NCBI RefSeq assembly: GCF_000092025.1
Contig: NC_003063.2
Coordinates: forward strand, 1,045,001 to 1,109,000
DNA from: Agrobacterium fabrum str. C58
GTDB taxonomy: Bacteria > Pseudomonadota > Alphaproteobacteria > Rhizobiales > Rhizobiaceae
Reading direction: 5' to 3'
Length of the DNA: 64,000 bases
Part shown: positions 10,276 through 19,443 of the stretch, piece by piece
Layout: every line of letters begins with the position of its first letter
How positions within the stretch are numbered: the stretch's first letter is position 1
Translations under genes and position numbers: made by a program
Notes under the pieces: model-generated
What the model saw: the letters and a program-made list of their open reading frames with translations, nothing else
Databases searched by the model: none
Told to the model about the DNA's origin: nothing

Positions 10276-11604
10276 ATGAGCCCCACAATTCACAGAATTC
10301 AAAGCGACCAACGGCTTCCGGAAAGAGTTGATGTCGTCGTGATCGGCGGCGGCATTGTCGGAAGTGCGGCTGCCTATTTCCTGTCCAAACGCAAATACAA
10401 GGTCGCATTGGTCGAAAAAGGCTGGATCGGAGGCGAACAATCCGGCCGCAACTGGGGCTGGTGCCGCCAGCAAAATCGCGACGCTCGCGAACTGCCGCTT
10501 GCCATGAAGGGCATGCAACTCTGGGATCGTCTCGGCGAAGAGATCGGCGAGGATCTGGGCTTTCGTCGTAACGGGTTGGTCTATGCGTCCACCCGCTCGG
10601 CCGACGTGGAGCAATGGGAGCGGTGGCGTGAGGTGGCGCGCCAGTTCGACTTCGAAACCCACATGCTCACCGCCGCGCAAGCAAGAGAAATGACCCCCGG
10701 CAGCACCAGGGACTGGATTGGCGGCGTGTACTCCCCGACCGACGGCAAGGCGGAACCTGCCCGCGCCGCGCCCGTCCTGGCGCAGGGCGCCCGGCAGAAT
10801 GGTGCTGTTATTCATCAGGATTGTGCCGCACGCGGCCTCGATATCAGCGGCGGCAGGGTATCGGGCGTCATCACCGAGAAAGGCCTGATCCATGCCGACA
10901 TGGTTCTGTGTTCAGGAGGTGCCTGGGCTTCCATGTTCTGCCGGCGGCATGGAATAGACTTACCGCAGGCAGGCGTTCGCCAGACGACGCTGCGGACCAA
11001 GCCAACCGCCGATATCGTCAAGGGCGGTTTTTACAACCCCGAAATCACACTGACCCGCCGTCTGGATGGCAGCTACACGATGGCCCTTAGTGGACGCGGG
11101 ACTGTCGAGATCACACCGCAGGGCCTTCGCTACGCGACCCAGTTTCTCCCCATGTTCCAAAAACACATGAAGGCTCTGCGTATTCGTATGGGCCGCTCAT
11201 TCTTCGAGGGTCCGGAAGCGCTTACGCGCTGGAATTTCGATTCCATCTCTCCATTCGAACGCATCCGCGTGCTGGATCCCGCTCCCAATGCAAAAATGGT
11301 TCACGCAACCGTTGCGCAAGCGAAAGCGATTTATCCGGCACTCAAGAATGTGGAAGTCGCGGAGGCTTGGGGTGCCTGGATCGACACGATGCCTGATGCC
11401 ATGCCGGTGATTTCTCAAGTGCCATCCCTGCCGGGGTTCTTCGTGGCAGCGGGTCTCAGTGGGCACGGCTTTGGCCTGGGGCCGGCGGCTGGCCACCTGG
11501 CGGCCGACATCATCACCGGCGATGTGCCGATCTCCGATCCCCGCCCCTATCGCTACTCCCGCTTCTTCGACGGGTCGAGTCTCGGCGCACCCGGTGGAAT
11601 ATGA
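10276..11604 (+). CDS. FAD-dependent D-amino-acid-type oxidoreductase (DadA-like)
   Basis: 442 aa. Start ATG 10276 follows GGTAGGATA. Dinucleotide-binding VVVIGGGIVGSAAAYFLSKR near residue 20, then EKGWIGGEQSGRNWGWCRQQ, a signature of DAO-superfamily glycine/sarcosine/D-amino-acid or opine oxidases. The C-terminal PGFFVAAGLSGHGFGLGPAA completes the FAD fold. It probably removes electrons from a secondary amine or D-amino acid. Activated by the adjacent LysR through the shared operator. Convergent with the proline-racemase-like gene; 134 bp of unannotated spacer follow. Substrate unknown. Confidence 0.87.
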   Translation: MSPTIHRIQSDQRLPERVDVVVIGGGIVGSAAAYFLSKRKYKVALVEKGWIGGEQSGRNWGWCRQQNRDARELPLAMKGMQLWDRLGEEIGEDLGFRRNGLVYASTRSADVEQWERWREVARQFDFETHMLTAAQAREMTPGSTRDWIGGVYSPTDGKAEPARAAPVLAQGARQNGAVIHQDCAARGLDISGGRVSGVITEKGLIHADMVLCSGGAWASMFCRRHGIDLPQAGVRQTTLRTKPTADIVKGGFYNPEITLTRRLDGSYTMALSGRGTVEITPQGLRYATQFLPMFQKHMKALRIRMGRSFFEGPEALTRWNFDSISPFERIRVLDPAPNAKMVHATVAQAKAIYPALKNVEVAEAWGAWIDTMPDAMPVISQVPSLPGFFVAAGLSGHGFGLGPAAGHLAADIITGDVPISDPRPYRYSRFFDGSSLGAPGGI

Positions 11605-11738
11605 GTTGTCGCCCGCAGACAATTCGGCTTGATGTAGTATCCCCCTCGTCCGATCTGGCGCTGCTGTTCTCGAAAGATAGTTCCGTACCTATATGCTAGC
11701 TGCTCAGCAGCGACCTTGCCGGACCAGATGAACACTCC

Positions 11739-12737
11739 CTATCTGACCTGAAATCCGTGAGCGAGCGGGTCACGATCGTCAACGAATATCGTGTTGTGCC
11801 CAATGATCCGCGCCCAGCCGCCGATGCTGGGCCTGATGCCACTGAAGCTGCCGACCGTTGTCTCTTCTTCGACCTTGCCTTCGAAGATCGTGCCGATCAG
11901 GCTTTCCTGACGGAATGTTTCGCCGGCTTTCAGGCGGCCCTTGCCGTGCAATTGCGCCATTCGAGCCGACGTGCCCGTGCCGCCTGGCGAACGGTCGATG
12001 GCCTTGTCGCCGTAGAACACCGCGCCGCGCCCATCCGCCTCGGCGGAAACCGGCCTGTCACACCAGATGGCGTGATGAACGCCCCGTATCCGTTCGTCGT
12101 CGGGATGAACCGGATCGCAAATGGTGCCAAGCGCGTCGCGCAATTTCTGGCTGAGATCAACGACATCCCCGGCTGTCATGCCGTCGAGACCGGGCCAGCC
12201 GACTTGTGGCTCGATCACCGCGTAATAGTTGCCGCCATAGGCGATATCGACGACGAGTTTGCCGAGGCCGGGAACATTCACTTCCACATCGGCCGCATGA
12301 AGGTAACTGGCGACGTTGAAGATGCGGACGGATTCGACGAACTCGCCGGGTTTGTCGTACTGAATGTCGACTTTTCCCGCCGGCGTTTCGATCGAAAGCC
12401 TTCCCGGAATCCTCGGCGTTACCAGACCCTCCTCGATCGCCGCCGTAACAAGGCCGATCGTGCCGGCACCGCACATGGGCAGGCATCCGCTGACCTCGAT
12501 AAAGATCACGGCGAAATCACAGTCGTCGCGGTAGGCCGGATAGATGACCGCGCCTGACATGATGTCGTGTCCGCGGGGTTCGAACATCAATGCCTGCCGT
12601 ACCCAGTCATGGTTGCGGACAAACAGGTCGCGACGCTCGGATATCGGAAGATGCGGCAACAGCGGACCGCCCCCGGCAACGAGACGAACGGGATTTCCGC
12701 AGGTGTGGGAATCGATGCAGAAGAAGCTGTGGCGCAT
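11739..12737 (-). CDS. Proline racemase / hydroxyproline epimerase superfamily protein, second Cys replaced by Gly
   Basis: 332 aa, the usual length of this superfamily. N-terminal FFCIDSHTCGNPVRLV and the first active-site motif PMCGAGTIGL (family: MCGHGT) are clear. The second motif reads DRSPGGTGTSARMA; the nucleotides (CCA GGC GGC ACG) confirm Gly where 4-hydroxyproline epimerases have Cys and trans-3-hydroxyproline dehydratases have Thr. A two-base racemisation is therefore doubtful, and a dehydratase-like or different one-base reaction is possible. Last gene of the GntR-to-ABC transporter unit, 27 bp after the second permease. GGGAGAG precedes the start. The pathway context still favours a proline-like or hydroxyproline-like substrate. 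Confidence 0.85.
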   Translation of the reverse strand: MRHSFFCIDSHTCGNPVRLVAGGGPLLPHLPISERRDLFVRNHDWVRQALMFEPRGHDIMSGAVIYPAYRDDCDFAVIFIEVSGCLPMCGAGTIGLVTAAIEEGLVTPRIPGRLSIETPAGKVDIQYDKPGEFVESVRIFNVASYLHAADVEVNVPGLGKLVVDIAYGGNYYAVIEPQVGWPGLDGMTAGDVVDLSQKLRDALGTICDPVHPDDERIRGVHHAIWCDRPVSAEADGRGAVFYGDKAIDRSPGGTGTSARMAQLHGKGRLKAGETFRQESLIGTIFEGKVEEETTVGSFSGIRPSIGGWARIIGHNTIFVDDRDPLAHGFQVR

Positions 12738-12764
12738 GTGTCTGTCTCTCCCTAGTGCCGGGCC

Positions 12765-13616
12765 TCATCTCCGCCTGATGCCCCCGCGACCTTGCAGCGC
12801 GCCCCTGGACAGCCGGTCGAGGAGAATGGCGATGGCGACGATGGCCAGTCCGGCTCTTAGGCCCGGCCCCATTTCCATGCGCGTCAAACCGCGTGTGACT
12901 TCAGCGCCCAGTCCACCGGCACCGACAAGGCCGGCAAGAACGACCATGGCCAGCGACAGCAGGATGCACTGGTTGAGGCCGACCAGAAGCGTGGGCGTGG
13001 CGGAGGGGATTTCGATCTTGAGGAGGATCGCTCGGGGCGAGGCGCCGCTCGCCTGTCCAAGTTCGAGCAAGTCCTTCGGCACCTGGTTGAAGGCGAGTGT
13101 GGTGAGGCGCAGCATTGGCGGCACGCCGTAGACGATCGTGGCGATGATCGCGGGCACGCGGCCCAGGCTGAAGATCATGACCGCCGGGATGAGATAGACC
13201 CATGGCGGTACGGTCTGCATGATGTCAAGCAGTGGGCGGAGGGCTGTCTCGAAACGTTTATTGCGGGACGCCAGTATGCCGAGCGGAAAGGCGATCGACA
13301 CCGAAATGATGACGGCAACCGTGACCAGCGCCAGGGTTTGCATGGATTGTGTCCACAGGCCGGCGAAAAAGCAGAAGGCAAGCGCAAGCATCGTTACGAT
13401 TGCGGCCTTGAGATTGATGGCGAAAAAGGCGAGCAACGTCGCGATCGCAATCAGGGCAAAAGCGGGCGGATAGAGCAGCACGGCCTCGATCGCACCGAGA
13501 ACACTTTCGATGAGGTTGGTTACAGCGGCGAAAAACGGGTGGAAATTGGTATTCAGCCAGTCCACGGCGGGTGCGAGATAGATGCCCGGAGAAAATCTGA
13601 AGAAATCGAAGTTCAT
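12765..13616 (-). CDS. ProW-type ABC permease (second of two)
   Basis: 283 aa starting MNFDFFRFSPGIYL at 13616; a much longer frame on this strand only covers the neighbour out of frame. Several hydrophobic segments lie between residues 50 and 270. The inner-membrane coupling loop DLLELGQASGASPRAILLKI is the EAA motif that docks on the ATPase. Its ATG overlaps the stop of the upstream permease as ATGA, so translation is coupled. The osmoprotectant/proline (ProU/OpuA) type usually uses one permease as a homodimer. Here a second, different permease suggests a heterodimer. Confidence 0.9.
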   Translation of the reverse strand: MNFDFFRFSPGIYLAPAVDWLNTNFHPFFAAVTNLIESVLGAIEAVLLYPPAFALIAIATLLAFFAINLKAAIVTMLALAFCFFAGLWTQSMQTLALVTVAVIISVSIAFPLGILASRNKRFETALRPLLDIMQTVPPWVYLIPAVMIFSLGRVPAIIATIVYGVPPMLRLTTLAFNQVPKDLLELGQASGASPRAILLKIEIPSATPTLLVGLNQCILLSLAMVVLAGLVGAGGLGAEVTRGLTRMEMGPGLRAGLAIVAIAILLDRLSRGALQGRGGIRRR

Positions 13617-14461
13617 CTTGCACCTGCCTTGGCGCGACTGGTCGCGCTTTGTGTAAGCCTGTCCAGCACCATGGTCAGAATGACGATTGCGATCGCAGCA
13701 TTGATGGAGGTGGCGATATCCAGCGTGCGTACCGCCCCGTAGATCGTTTCGCCGAGGCCGCCGGAACCGACGATACCCGCGATGACGACCATGCCGAAAG
13801 CCATCATCAGGCTCTGGTTGATGCCAGCCATGACGCTGGGTATAGCGAACGGCAGCCTGATCTTCATGAACATCTGCCACGGCGTCAGTCCGCTTGCGTG
13901 ACCCAGTTCGATGAATTCCCGTGGCGTCATGCGGATACCGAGCGAGGTCAGCCGGATCGCGGGCGGCATGGCGACGATGAAGGTGGCGATGAGCGCCGTC
14001 GCCGGTCCGTAGCCCAGGAGGGCGATCGCAGGCAGGAGATAGATGTAAGGCGGCATGGTCTGGATCAGATCGAGAATGGGTTCGAGCACCCGGTCGAGCG
14101 ATTTGGTGAATCCCGCAATAATGCCGAGCGGAATGCCGACCAGCAGAGCGAGGATCGTTGCCGTCGTGACAAGCGCCAGGGTGCTCATGGTTTCGGCCCA
14201 CAGCCCCATCGTCGCGCAGAAAAGCAACGCGACGCCGGCGAGAATGCCGGCCGCCAGGTTGATCAGCCGCCAGCCCAGCAGGGCTGCGATGAGTGCGATG
14301 ACGACGGGCGGGGCAAGCTGGAGCAGCCACAGGATGCCGTCATAGCTGCCTTCAAGCAGCCGGCTGACGAAATCGAACAGCCCTTCGCCATTATCGCCGA
14401 TCCAGCCAAGGGCATCCTCCGTCCAGATATCGAAACGGTCCGTGATGATTGAGGTATCCAT
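13613..14461 (-). CDS. ProW-type ABC permease (first of two)
   Basis: 282 aa. A hydrophilic N-terminal 45 residues (including DIWTEDALGWIGDNGEG) precedes about six membrane segments, as in ProW/OpuAB. EAA loop: EFIELGHASGLTPWQMFMKI. The C-terminal half carries GGLGETIYGAV, a conserved feature of this permease class. It lies 13 bp downstream of the ATPase gene and overlaps the next permease by four bases. With ProV and ProX it forms an importer for quaternary ammonium or proline-like compounds. Confidence 0.92.
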   Translation of the reverse strand: MDTSIITDRFDIWTEDALGWIGDNGEGLFDFVSRLLEGSYDGILWLLQLAPPVVIALIAALLGWRLINLAAGILAGVALLFCATMGLWAETMSTLALVTTATILALLVGIPLGIIAGFTKSLDRVLEPILDLIQTMPPYIYLLPAIALLGYGPATALIATFIVAMPPAIRLTSLGIRMTPREFIELGHASGLTPWQMFMKIRLPFAIPSVMAGINQSLMMAFGMVVIAGIVGSGGLGETIYGAVRTLDIATSINAAIAIVILTMVLDRLTQSATSRAKAGAR

Positions 14462-14474
14462 CTTGAGCCTCCAG

Positions 14475-15566
14475 CTATGCCGCCACGGATTCTTCTTCCG
14501 CTGTTCCCGCCACGCCGCGAAGAAGGTCGCGGGTGGTGACGATGCCGATGACGAGGTCTTTTTCGACCACCGCGACGGCGTCGTGGTCAGACTGCATCGT
14601 CAGATCGATCAGCGCGCCGATATCGTCCCGTGGCGACGCCCTGAGCAGCGTGCCGATATCGCACTGGGGCTGCGAGGCGGCGAATTCGGCAACCGGCTGC
14701 ATGACCGTATGCGCCTTCACCAGATGAATTCTGGAGATGCCCGCTACGAAATCGGAGACGTAATCATCTGCGGGTTTCGTAACGATCTCCTCGGCGGTTC
14801 CCACCTGCACGATAACGCCGTCCTTCATGATGGCGATGCGGTCGCCGATGCGGATTGCTTCCTCGAGGTCATGGGTGATGAAGACGGCGGACTTGCCGAG
14901 CGACTTCGTCAATTGCCGAAATTCGTCCTGGAGCTGCCGACGGATAAGAGGGTCGAGCGCGCTGAACGGCTCGTCCATGAGAATGATTTCCGGGTCGGCA
15001 GCCAGGGCGCGGGCAAGTCCGACGCGCTGCTGCATGCCTCCTGACAATTCGTGGGGATACCGCGACGTCCAGTCGGCAAGGCCCACCTTTTCAAGCGCGG
15101 CGCGTGCTATACGGTTGCGCTCGTCTTTCGCTACGCCTCGAACCTCGAGACTGAAACCGGCGTTTTCGAGCACAGTGCGGTAAGGCAGCAGCGCTACGCT
15201 CTGAAACACCATGGCGATGTTGCGGGCGCGCAATTCGCGCAATTCGGCAGCATTCAGCCTGGCGATATCCTTGCCCTTCACCGTGATTTTTCCGAGGCTC
15301 GGCTCGATGAGGCGATTGAGAAGACGGATCAAGGTCGATTTGCCGCTGCCGGAAAGCCCCATGATGCAGAAGATTTCGCCACGATGAACCTGAAGGCTGG
15401 CGTCGCATACGCCGACGACGCAGTCGAAATCCTCCAGCACCTGCTTCTTTGACAATCCACCTCTGGCCACCGCCTTCACGGCGGTCGAAGCGCGCGCGCC
15501 AAAAATCTTCCAGACGTTCTGGCAGTCGACCAACACTTCGTTGGAATCACTCAATATCATATTCAT
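14475..15566 (-). CDS. ProV-type ABC transporter ATPase with CBS domains
   Basis: 363 aa from ATG 15566 (GGGGAACACA upstream); a TTG start 24 bp earlier is possible but weaker. Walker A GLSGSGKST, Q-loop VFQSVALLPYRTV, signature LSGGMQQRVGLARAL, Walker B IILMDEPFSALDP and switch His ITHDLEEA are intact. The last 90 residues, including DHDAVAVVEKDLVIGIVTTR, form a CBS pair as in ProV/OpuAA, where CBS domains sense ionic strength. It energises the two ProW-like permeases encoded directly downstream. Confidence 0.94.
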   Translation of the reverse strand: MNMILSDSNEVLVDCQNVWKIFGARASTAVKAVARGGLSKKQVLEDFDCVVGVCDASLQVHRGEIFCIMGLSGSGKSTLIRLLNRLIEPSLGKITVKGKDIARLNAAELRELRARNIAMVFQSVALLPYRTVLENAGFSLEVRGVAKDERNRIARAALEKVGLADWTSRYPHELSGGMQQRVGLARALAADPEIILMDEPFSALDPLIRRQLQDEFRQLTKSLGKSAVFITHDLEEAIRIGDRIAIMKDGVIVQVGTAEEIVTKPADDYVSDFVAGISRIHLVKAHTVMQPVAEFAASQPQCDIGTLLRASPRDDIGALIDLTMQSDHDAVAVVEKDLVIGIVTTRDLLRGVAGTAEEESVAA

Positions 15567-15652
15567 TGTGTTCCCCACGGACCTGCTCAAGGCTGGCCTT
15601 CAAATTCTGGACGCGACGTGCGGATCACCCCTGGCGACCCGCACGCTTAGGG

Positions 15653-16504
15653 TTATTCGCCTTTGATATTCTCCCAGCGCTTCAGCAGATCGGCATGGCT
15701 GTCGGTCCATTCCTTGACCGCTTGGTCCATTGTCTTGCCGTCATTGACCGCACCATTGATCGCGGTGATATCGGCAAGCGGCACGTAAACGCTGGCAATG
15801 ACCTCACGTGCATGCGGGTATTCTGCAGAGAAACCTTTCTGGCCGATCCAGTAGTAACTCTGTGGCGGCGGGAAAACGCCCTTCGGATCCTTGAGGAACT
15901 TGACGTCGTATCGCTGCATCATCCAGGATGGTTCCCAGACCGTCACGGCGACCCATTCCTTGCGGTCGATTGCCGATTTCAGAGCGGCCGTCATCGCGGC
16001 CGTGCTGCCTTCGACGAGCTGAAGCTTCAGACCGTAATCCTTGGCGGCCTTGCCGGCATCGCGCATCAGGCCCGAACCTGGCTCGATCCCGATGATCTTG
16101 CCCCCGAACTTGTCGGCGTTGTCGTTCAACTGATCCATCGAGTCGATCGTCACGTATTTCGGAACTGCGATCGCCTGGTAGAGGCCATGCGACACCGGCG
16201 AGATCTTTTCCAGACGTCGCTTGTTCTTGTCCCAGTAGTCCTGAGCGACGTAATCGGTCTGCGAGGCGAGAAGCTGGATGTCGCCCTTGGAGAGTGCCGC
16301 ATAGGCTATACCCCATTCCGAGAACGACACGACTTTCACTGTGTAACCGGAATCCTCAAGTACTTTCTTGGTGATCCCGGTGATGGGCGTGAGATCCTCC
16401 CAGGACATCGTACCCACCGTAATCGTCTTTTCCTCCGCTTTGGCGGAGAATACCGTCATGCCGACCATCGCGGCCGCACAAAGCACCTTCCATATAGTCT
16501 TCAT
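15653..16504 (-). CDS. ProX/OpuAC-type periplasmic substrate-binding protein
   Basis: 283 aa. The start MKTIWKVLCAAAMVGMTVFS at 16504 follows GGAGACTGACA and gives a clean signal peptide cut after SAKA. Mature protein begins EEKTITVGTMSWEDL. Trp/Tyr-rich segments (VAVTVWEPSWMMQRY, PPPQSYYWIGQ) resemble the aromatic box that holds quaternary ammonium or proline-betaine ligands in this family. It is followed after about 86 bp by ProV; the spacer contains a GTGCGG/CCGCAC inverted repeat that may set the binding-protein excess over the membrane components. Ligand not determinable. Confidence 0.92.
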   Translation of the reverse strand: MKTIWKVLCAAAMVGMTVFSAKAEEKTITVGTMSWEDLTPITGITKKVLEDSGYTVKVVSFSEWGIAYAALSKGDIQLLASQTDYVAQDYWDKNKRRLEKISPVSHGLYQAIAVPKYVTIDSMDQLNDNADKFGGKIIGIEPGSGLMRDAGKAAKDYGLKLQLVEGSTAAMTAALKSAIDRKEWVAVTVWEPSWMMQRYDVKFLKDPKGVFPPPQSYYWIGQKGFSAEYPHAREVIASVYVPLADITAINGAVNDGKTMDQAVKEWTDSHADLLKRWENIKGE

Positions 16505-16582
16505 TGTCAGTCTCCTAGTTCTTGTTCCCATTCTTCTCGAAGGCTTCGTGCTTGGCTCAGCCCTCACATTGCGTAGGAGGGT

Positions 16583-17929
16583 TCATCCCTCGCGGCCTGC
16601 ACGCAATTCCTGCAAACGGATCACCGAATTTATTCCGAGCCATGCGAATGGTTCCGGCGGGAGGCGGGACGGCGCGGGGTGATCCATGTATTGTTCGAGA
16701 TGCCGGGAGGTGGTCCCGGTCGCCAGCTCTGCCGCCATCATGCCGGCGAGGGTGCTTTTTACCGTGCCGAGTCCATTCTCGCAGCAGGCGGAAAAAAGCC
16801 CTTCCTCGATCTCGCCGAAGGCGGGGACATGGTTGAGGCTCAGGCAAATACGTCCTGACCAGCTATATTCGAAAGGTATGCCCCCAAGACCGGGAAAGCG
16901 GTCGTCGAGCGACCGGCGATGCGCCCGTACCATCTTCGAAAGTTGGTGCTTCGTCAGGTCGAGCGTCGTCTCATACGTATATCTTGTCCGGATCGCGATA
17001 CGCGACTGGCCGTCGGACGTGATCTTCCGGACGGTTGCCCCCATCGCATCGGCAGGAAGCAGCGCCCATTTGTCTTGTCCGGAAACCCTGCTGCCGTAAT
17101 CCCTCGCGGCAAATGGCGCCGTCATGGATGCATAAGCGAAGATGTGTATCAGCCGCCCGCGAAAATGACCGAAGTCGTCAACATGGCCGTTGACCCCCAG
17201 AATGACTTTCGGGGCGGTGACGCTGCCCGAGGGCGTCGTGGCTTTCCAGGCACGGTTTTCGCGCCTGAGTGCCGTGACGGGTGAATTCTCGAATATATCC
17301 ACTTTGGGCGACAGACCCGCGGCGAATTCGCGGATGTAATCCGCCGGCTGAATGAGAACTGCGCCGGGCGTATAGAGCCCGCCGAGATAATAGTCAGAAC
17401 CGGTCAGGGCGCGCATCTGTGCGGCATCGAGGAGGGTGTGTTTCTCGCCGGCGTTCTTGAGAGATGCGGCGAAGTTCTGGTTCAGTGTCATGCCGCGCCG
17501 GGTTGCCGCGGCATTGATCTTTCCGGCCGGATCGAACGTCTGGCGCGACATTCCATAGTCTTCGGCCGCTGCCGCGGCAAAGGCTATCGCTGAGCGGTTC
17601 TGTTCCATTTCCAGTCGTGTGGCGTCGATTGCGCCGCTCGAATATTCACTGGAGGCGAGGTTGTGGGGAACGTCGATCATGAAACCGGAGTTGCGCCCCG
17701 ATGTGCCTTTGCCGACTTCGCTCGCATCAAGAACGACAATCGTCTCGCCGGGATGGAGCTGGGTGAGGCGGCGGGCGGCGGAAAGACCCGCAAAGCCCGC
17801 GCCGATAATCAACCAGTCCGCTGTCACATCGCCCTCGAGGCGTCGAACCGGTTTCGAACGCTTGCTGATCGCCTCCCAGCCCGAGATGCCATTTTCGACC
17901 GGCAAACGCCTGACGGACAGGGTCGTCAT
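16583..17929 (-). CDS. FAD-dependent oxidoreductase (DAO family)
   Basis: 448 aa starting MTTLSVRRLPVENG at 17929, where ATG overlaps the upstream stop as ATGA. The Rossmann motif WLIIGAGFAGLSAARRL lies near residues 40-56, followed by GTSGRNSGFMIDVPHN. The C-terminal EEGLFSACCENGLGTVKSTL corresponds to the FAD-closing segment. Coupled translation with the aldehyde dehydrogenase suggests that the two act in sequence, the oxidase yielding an imine or aldehyde that is then processed. Fits the D-hydroxyproline-dehydrogenase role in a hydroxyproline-type pathway, but the single-subunit form and unusual racemase-like partner leave the substrate open. Confidence 0.86.
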   Translation of the reverse strand: MTTLSVRRLPVENGISGWEAISKRSKPVRRLEGDVTADWLIIGAGFAGLSAARRLTQLHPGETIVVLDASEVGKGTSGRNSGFMIDVPHNLASSEYSSGAIDATRLEMEQNRSAIAFAAAAAEDYGMSRQTFDPAGKINAAATRRGMTLNQNFAASLKNAGEKHTLLDAAQMRALTGSDYYLGGLYTPGAVLIQPADYIREFAAGLSPKVDIFENSPVTALRRENRAWKATTPSGSVTAPKVILGVNGHVDDFGHFRGRLIHIFAYASMTAPFAARDYGSRVSGQDKWALLPADAMGATVRKITSDGQSRIAIRTRYTYETTLDLTKHQLSKMVRAHRRSLDDRFPGLGGIPFEYSWSGRICLSLNHVPAFGEIEEGLFSACCENGLGTVKSTLAGMMAAELATGTTSRHLEQYMDHPAPSRLPPEPFAWLGINSVIRLQELRAGREG

Positions 17930-19443
17930 CTGACCGTCTCGTCCACCGAACGATCGGAGACGTCGATCCAGATCGTTTTGAGTTCGCAATAATTATCGTG
18001 CGCGAAGATCGATTTGTCGCGTCCGCCGAAACCGGATTCCTTGTAGCCGCCAAACGGCGTCGTTGCGTCGCCTTCGCCGAAGCAATTGACCGTGACGACA
18101 CCCGCCCGGATTTCGCGCGAGAGCTTGATCGCCTTGCGAAGGCTTCCGGTGTAGACGGATGCGGCAAGGCCGTAATTCGTGTCGTTGGCAAGAGCTACCG
18201 CCTCTGCCAGCGTGTTGAAGGTCGTCACCGACAGGATCGGGCCGAAAATCTCTTCCCGGAAAAGACGGCTTGCAGGGGGCACGGCATCGACGACCGTGGG
18301 TTCGATGAAGATTCCCTTCTCGGTCTTGCCACCGTGAACGATGGTAAGATTTTCTGCCTTCACGTCCTCGAGGAAGGAGTGGACCTTATCGAAATGGGCT
18401 TTGCTGACGAGCGCGCCGACGCGGTTTTGCGGATCGAGAGGATCGCCCATCCTCCATTCCCGCATATAGGCGCCGATCCGCTGCAGCAGCTCGTCCTTGA
18501 TTTTTGCATGGACGATGAGCCTGGACGAGGCCGAGCAGTTTTCGCCCATGTTCCAGAATGCGCCGTTGACCACCTGCTCGGCGACGAGGTCGAGGTCTTC
18601 CGCATCATCCAGCACCACCGCCGGATTTTTGCCGCCGCATTCAAGGACGATGCGCTTGAGGTTGGAGTCGGCCGCATATCGCAGGAACCGCCGTCCCGTT
18701 GGCGTCGATCCGGTAAACGCTACCATATCGACATCCATATGCATGCCGATCGGCTCGCCGACCTCCTTGCCGCCGCCCGGAACGACGTTGAAGACGCCAG
18801 CCGGAATCCCGGCTTCATGCGCCAGTTCGGCGACGCGCAGGGTCGTCAGCGTTGTCTCCTCGGCCGGTTTGACGATCACCGAACATCCGGAGGCGAGCGC
18901 CGGGCCGATCTTCCAGGCCAGCATCAGCAAAGGGAAGTTCCACGGCAGCACGCAGCCGACGACGCCAACCGGCTCGCGCACCACGAGTGCAAGGGCGTTC
19001 GATCCCACCGGTGCGGTATTGTCATACAGCTTGTCGATGAGCTCCGCATGCCAGCGGATGGTGTGGATCGTGTCAGGAATGTCGACGGTCTGGCATTCGG
19101 AAACCGGCTTGCCGCTGTCCAGGCTTTCCATGACGGCTAGTTCGTGGCGATGCTGCTCCAGTAGTTTTGCGAATGTGAGCAAAATGGCCTTGCGTTCGCC
19201 AGGTGGCAGCAGGCGCCAGCGGCCGTCGTCGAATGCCGCCCTGGCTTTGCCGACCGCATAGTCCACGTCACTCACGTCGCAGGCCGAAATATCGGCGAGC
19301 GTTTCGCCGGTGGCGGGATTGATCGTCTTGAAGGTCTTGCCGGAACCGGCGGGCCGGAAAGCCCCGTCAATGAAGGCATTGGCCGGGAACTGAAGGTCTG
19401 AGGCAATCGCCTTGTATTCGGCGGCGGTCAAAGGTTCATGCAT
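17926..19443 (-). CDS. Aldehyde dehydrogenase (PuuC-like)
   Basis: 505 aa from ATG 19443 with GGGAG upstream; a TTG start 18 bp earlier is less likely. Catalytic Glu in VLECGGKNPAVV, Cys in NMGENCSASSRL, cofactor loop VGCVLPWNFPLLMLAWK, and FGPILSVTTF are all present. Overall similarity in length and N-terminus to gamma-glutamyl-aminobutyraldehyde dehydrogenase PuuC. In this operon it could oxidise 2-oxoglutarate semialdehyde or another omega-aldehyde acid. Overlaps the DapA-like gene by 8 bp and the FAD gene by 4 bp, hence a tightly coupled unit. Confidence 0.93.
   Translation of the reverse strand: MHEPLTAAEYKAIASDLQFPANAFIDGAFRPAGSGKTFKTINPATGETLADISACDVSDVDYAVGKARAAFDDGRWRLLPPGERKAILLTFAKLLEQHRHELAVMESLDSGKPVSECQTVDIPDTIHTIRWHAELIDKLYDNTAPVGSNALALVVREPVGVVGCVLPWNFPLLMLAWKIGPALASGCSVIVKPAEETTLTTLRVAELAHEAGIPAGVFNVVPGGGKEVGEPIGMHMDVDMVAFTGSTPTGRRFLRYAADSNLKRIVLECGGKNPAVVLDDAEDLDLVAEQVVNGAFWNMGENCSASSRLIVHAKIKDELLQRIGAYMREWRMGDPLDPQNRVGALVSKAHFDKVHSFLEDVKAENLTIVHGGKTEKGIFIEPTVVDAVPPASRLFREEIFGPILSVTTFNTLAEAVALANDTNYGLAASVYTGSLRKAIKLSREIRAGVVTVNCFGEGDATTPFGGYKESGFGGRDKSIFAHDNYCELKTIWIDVSDRSVDETVR

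Noticed and set aside
11739..12737. Naming this gene hypE (4-hydroxyproline 2-epimerase)
   Set aside because: The second active-site Cys is Gly, so the specific name would claim a reaction the sequence does not support.
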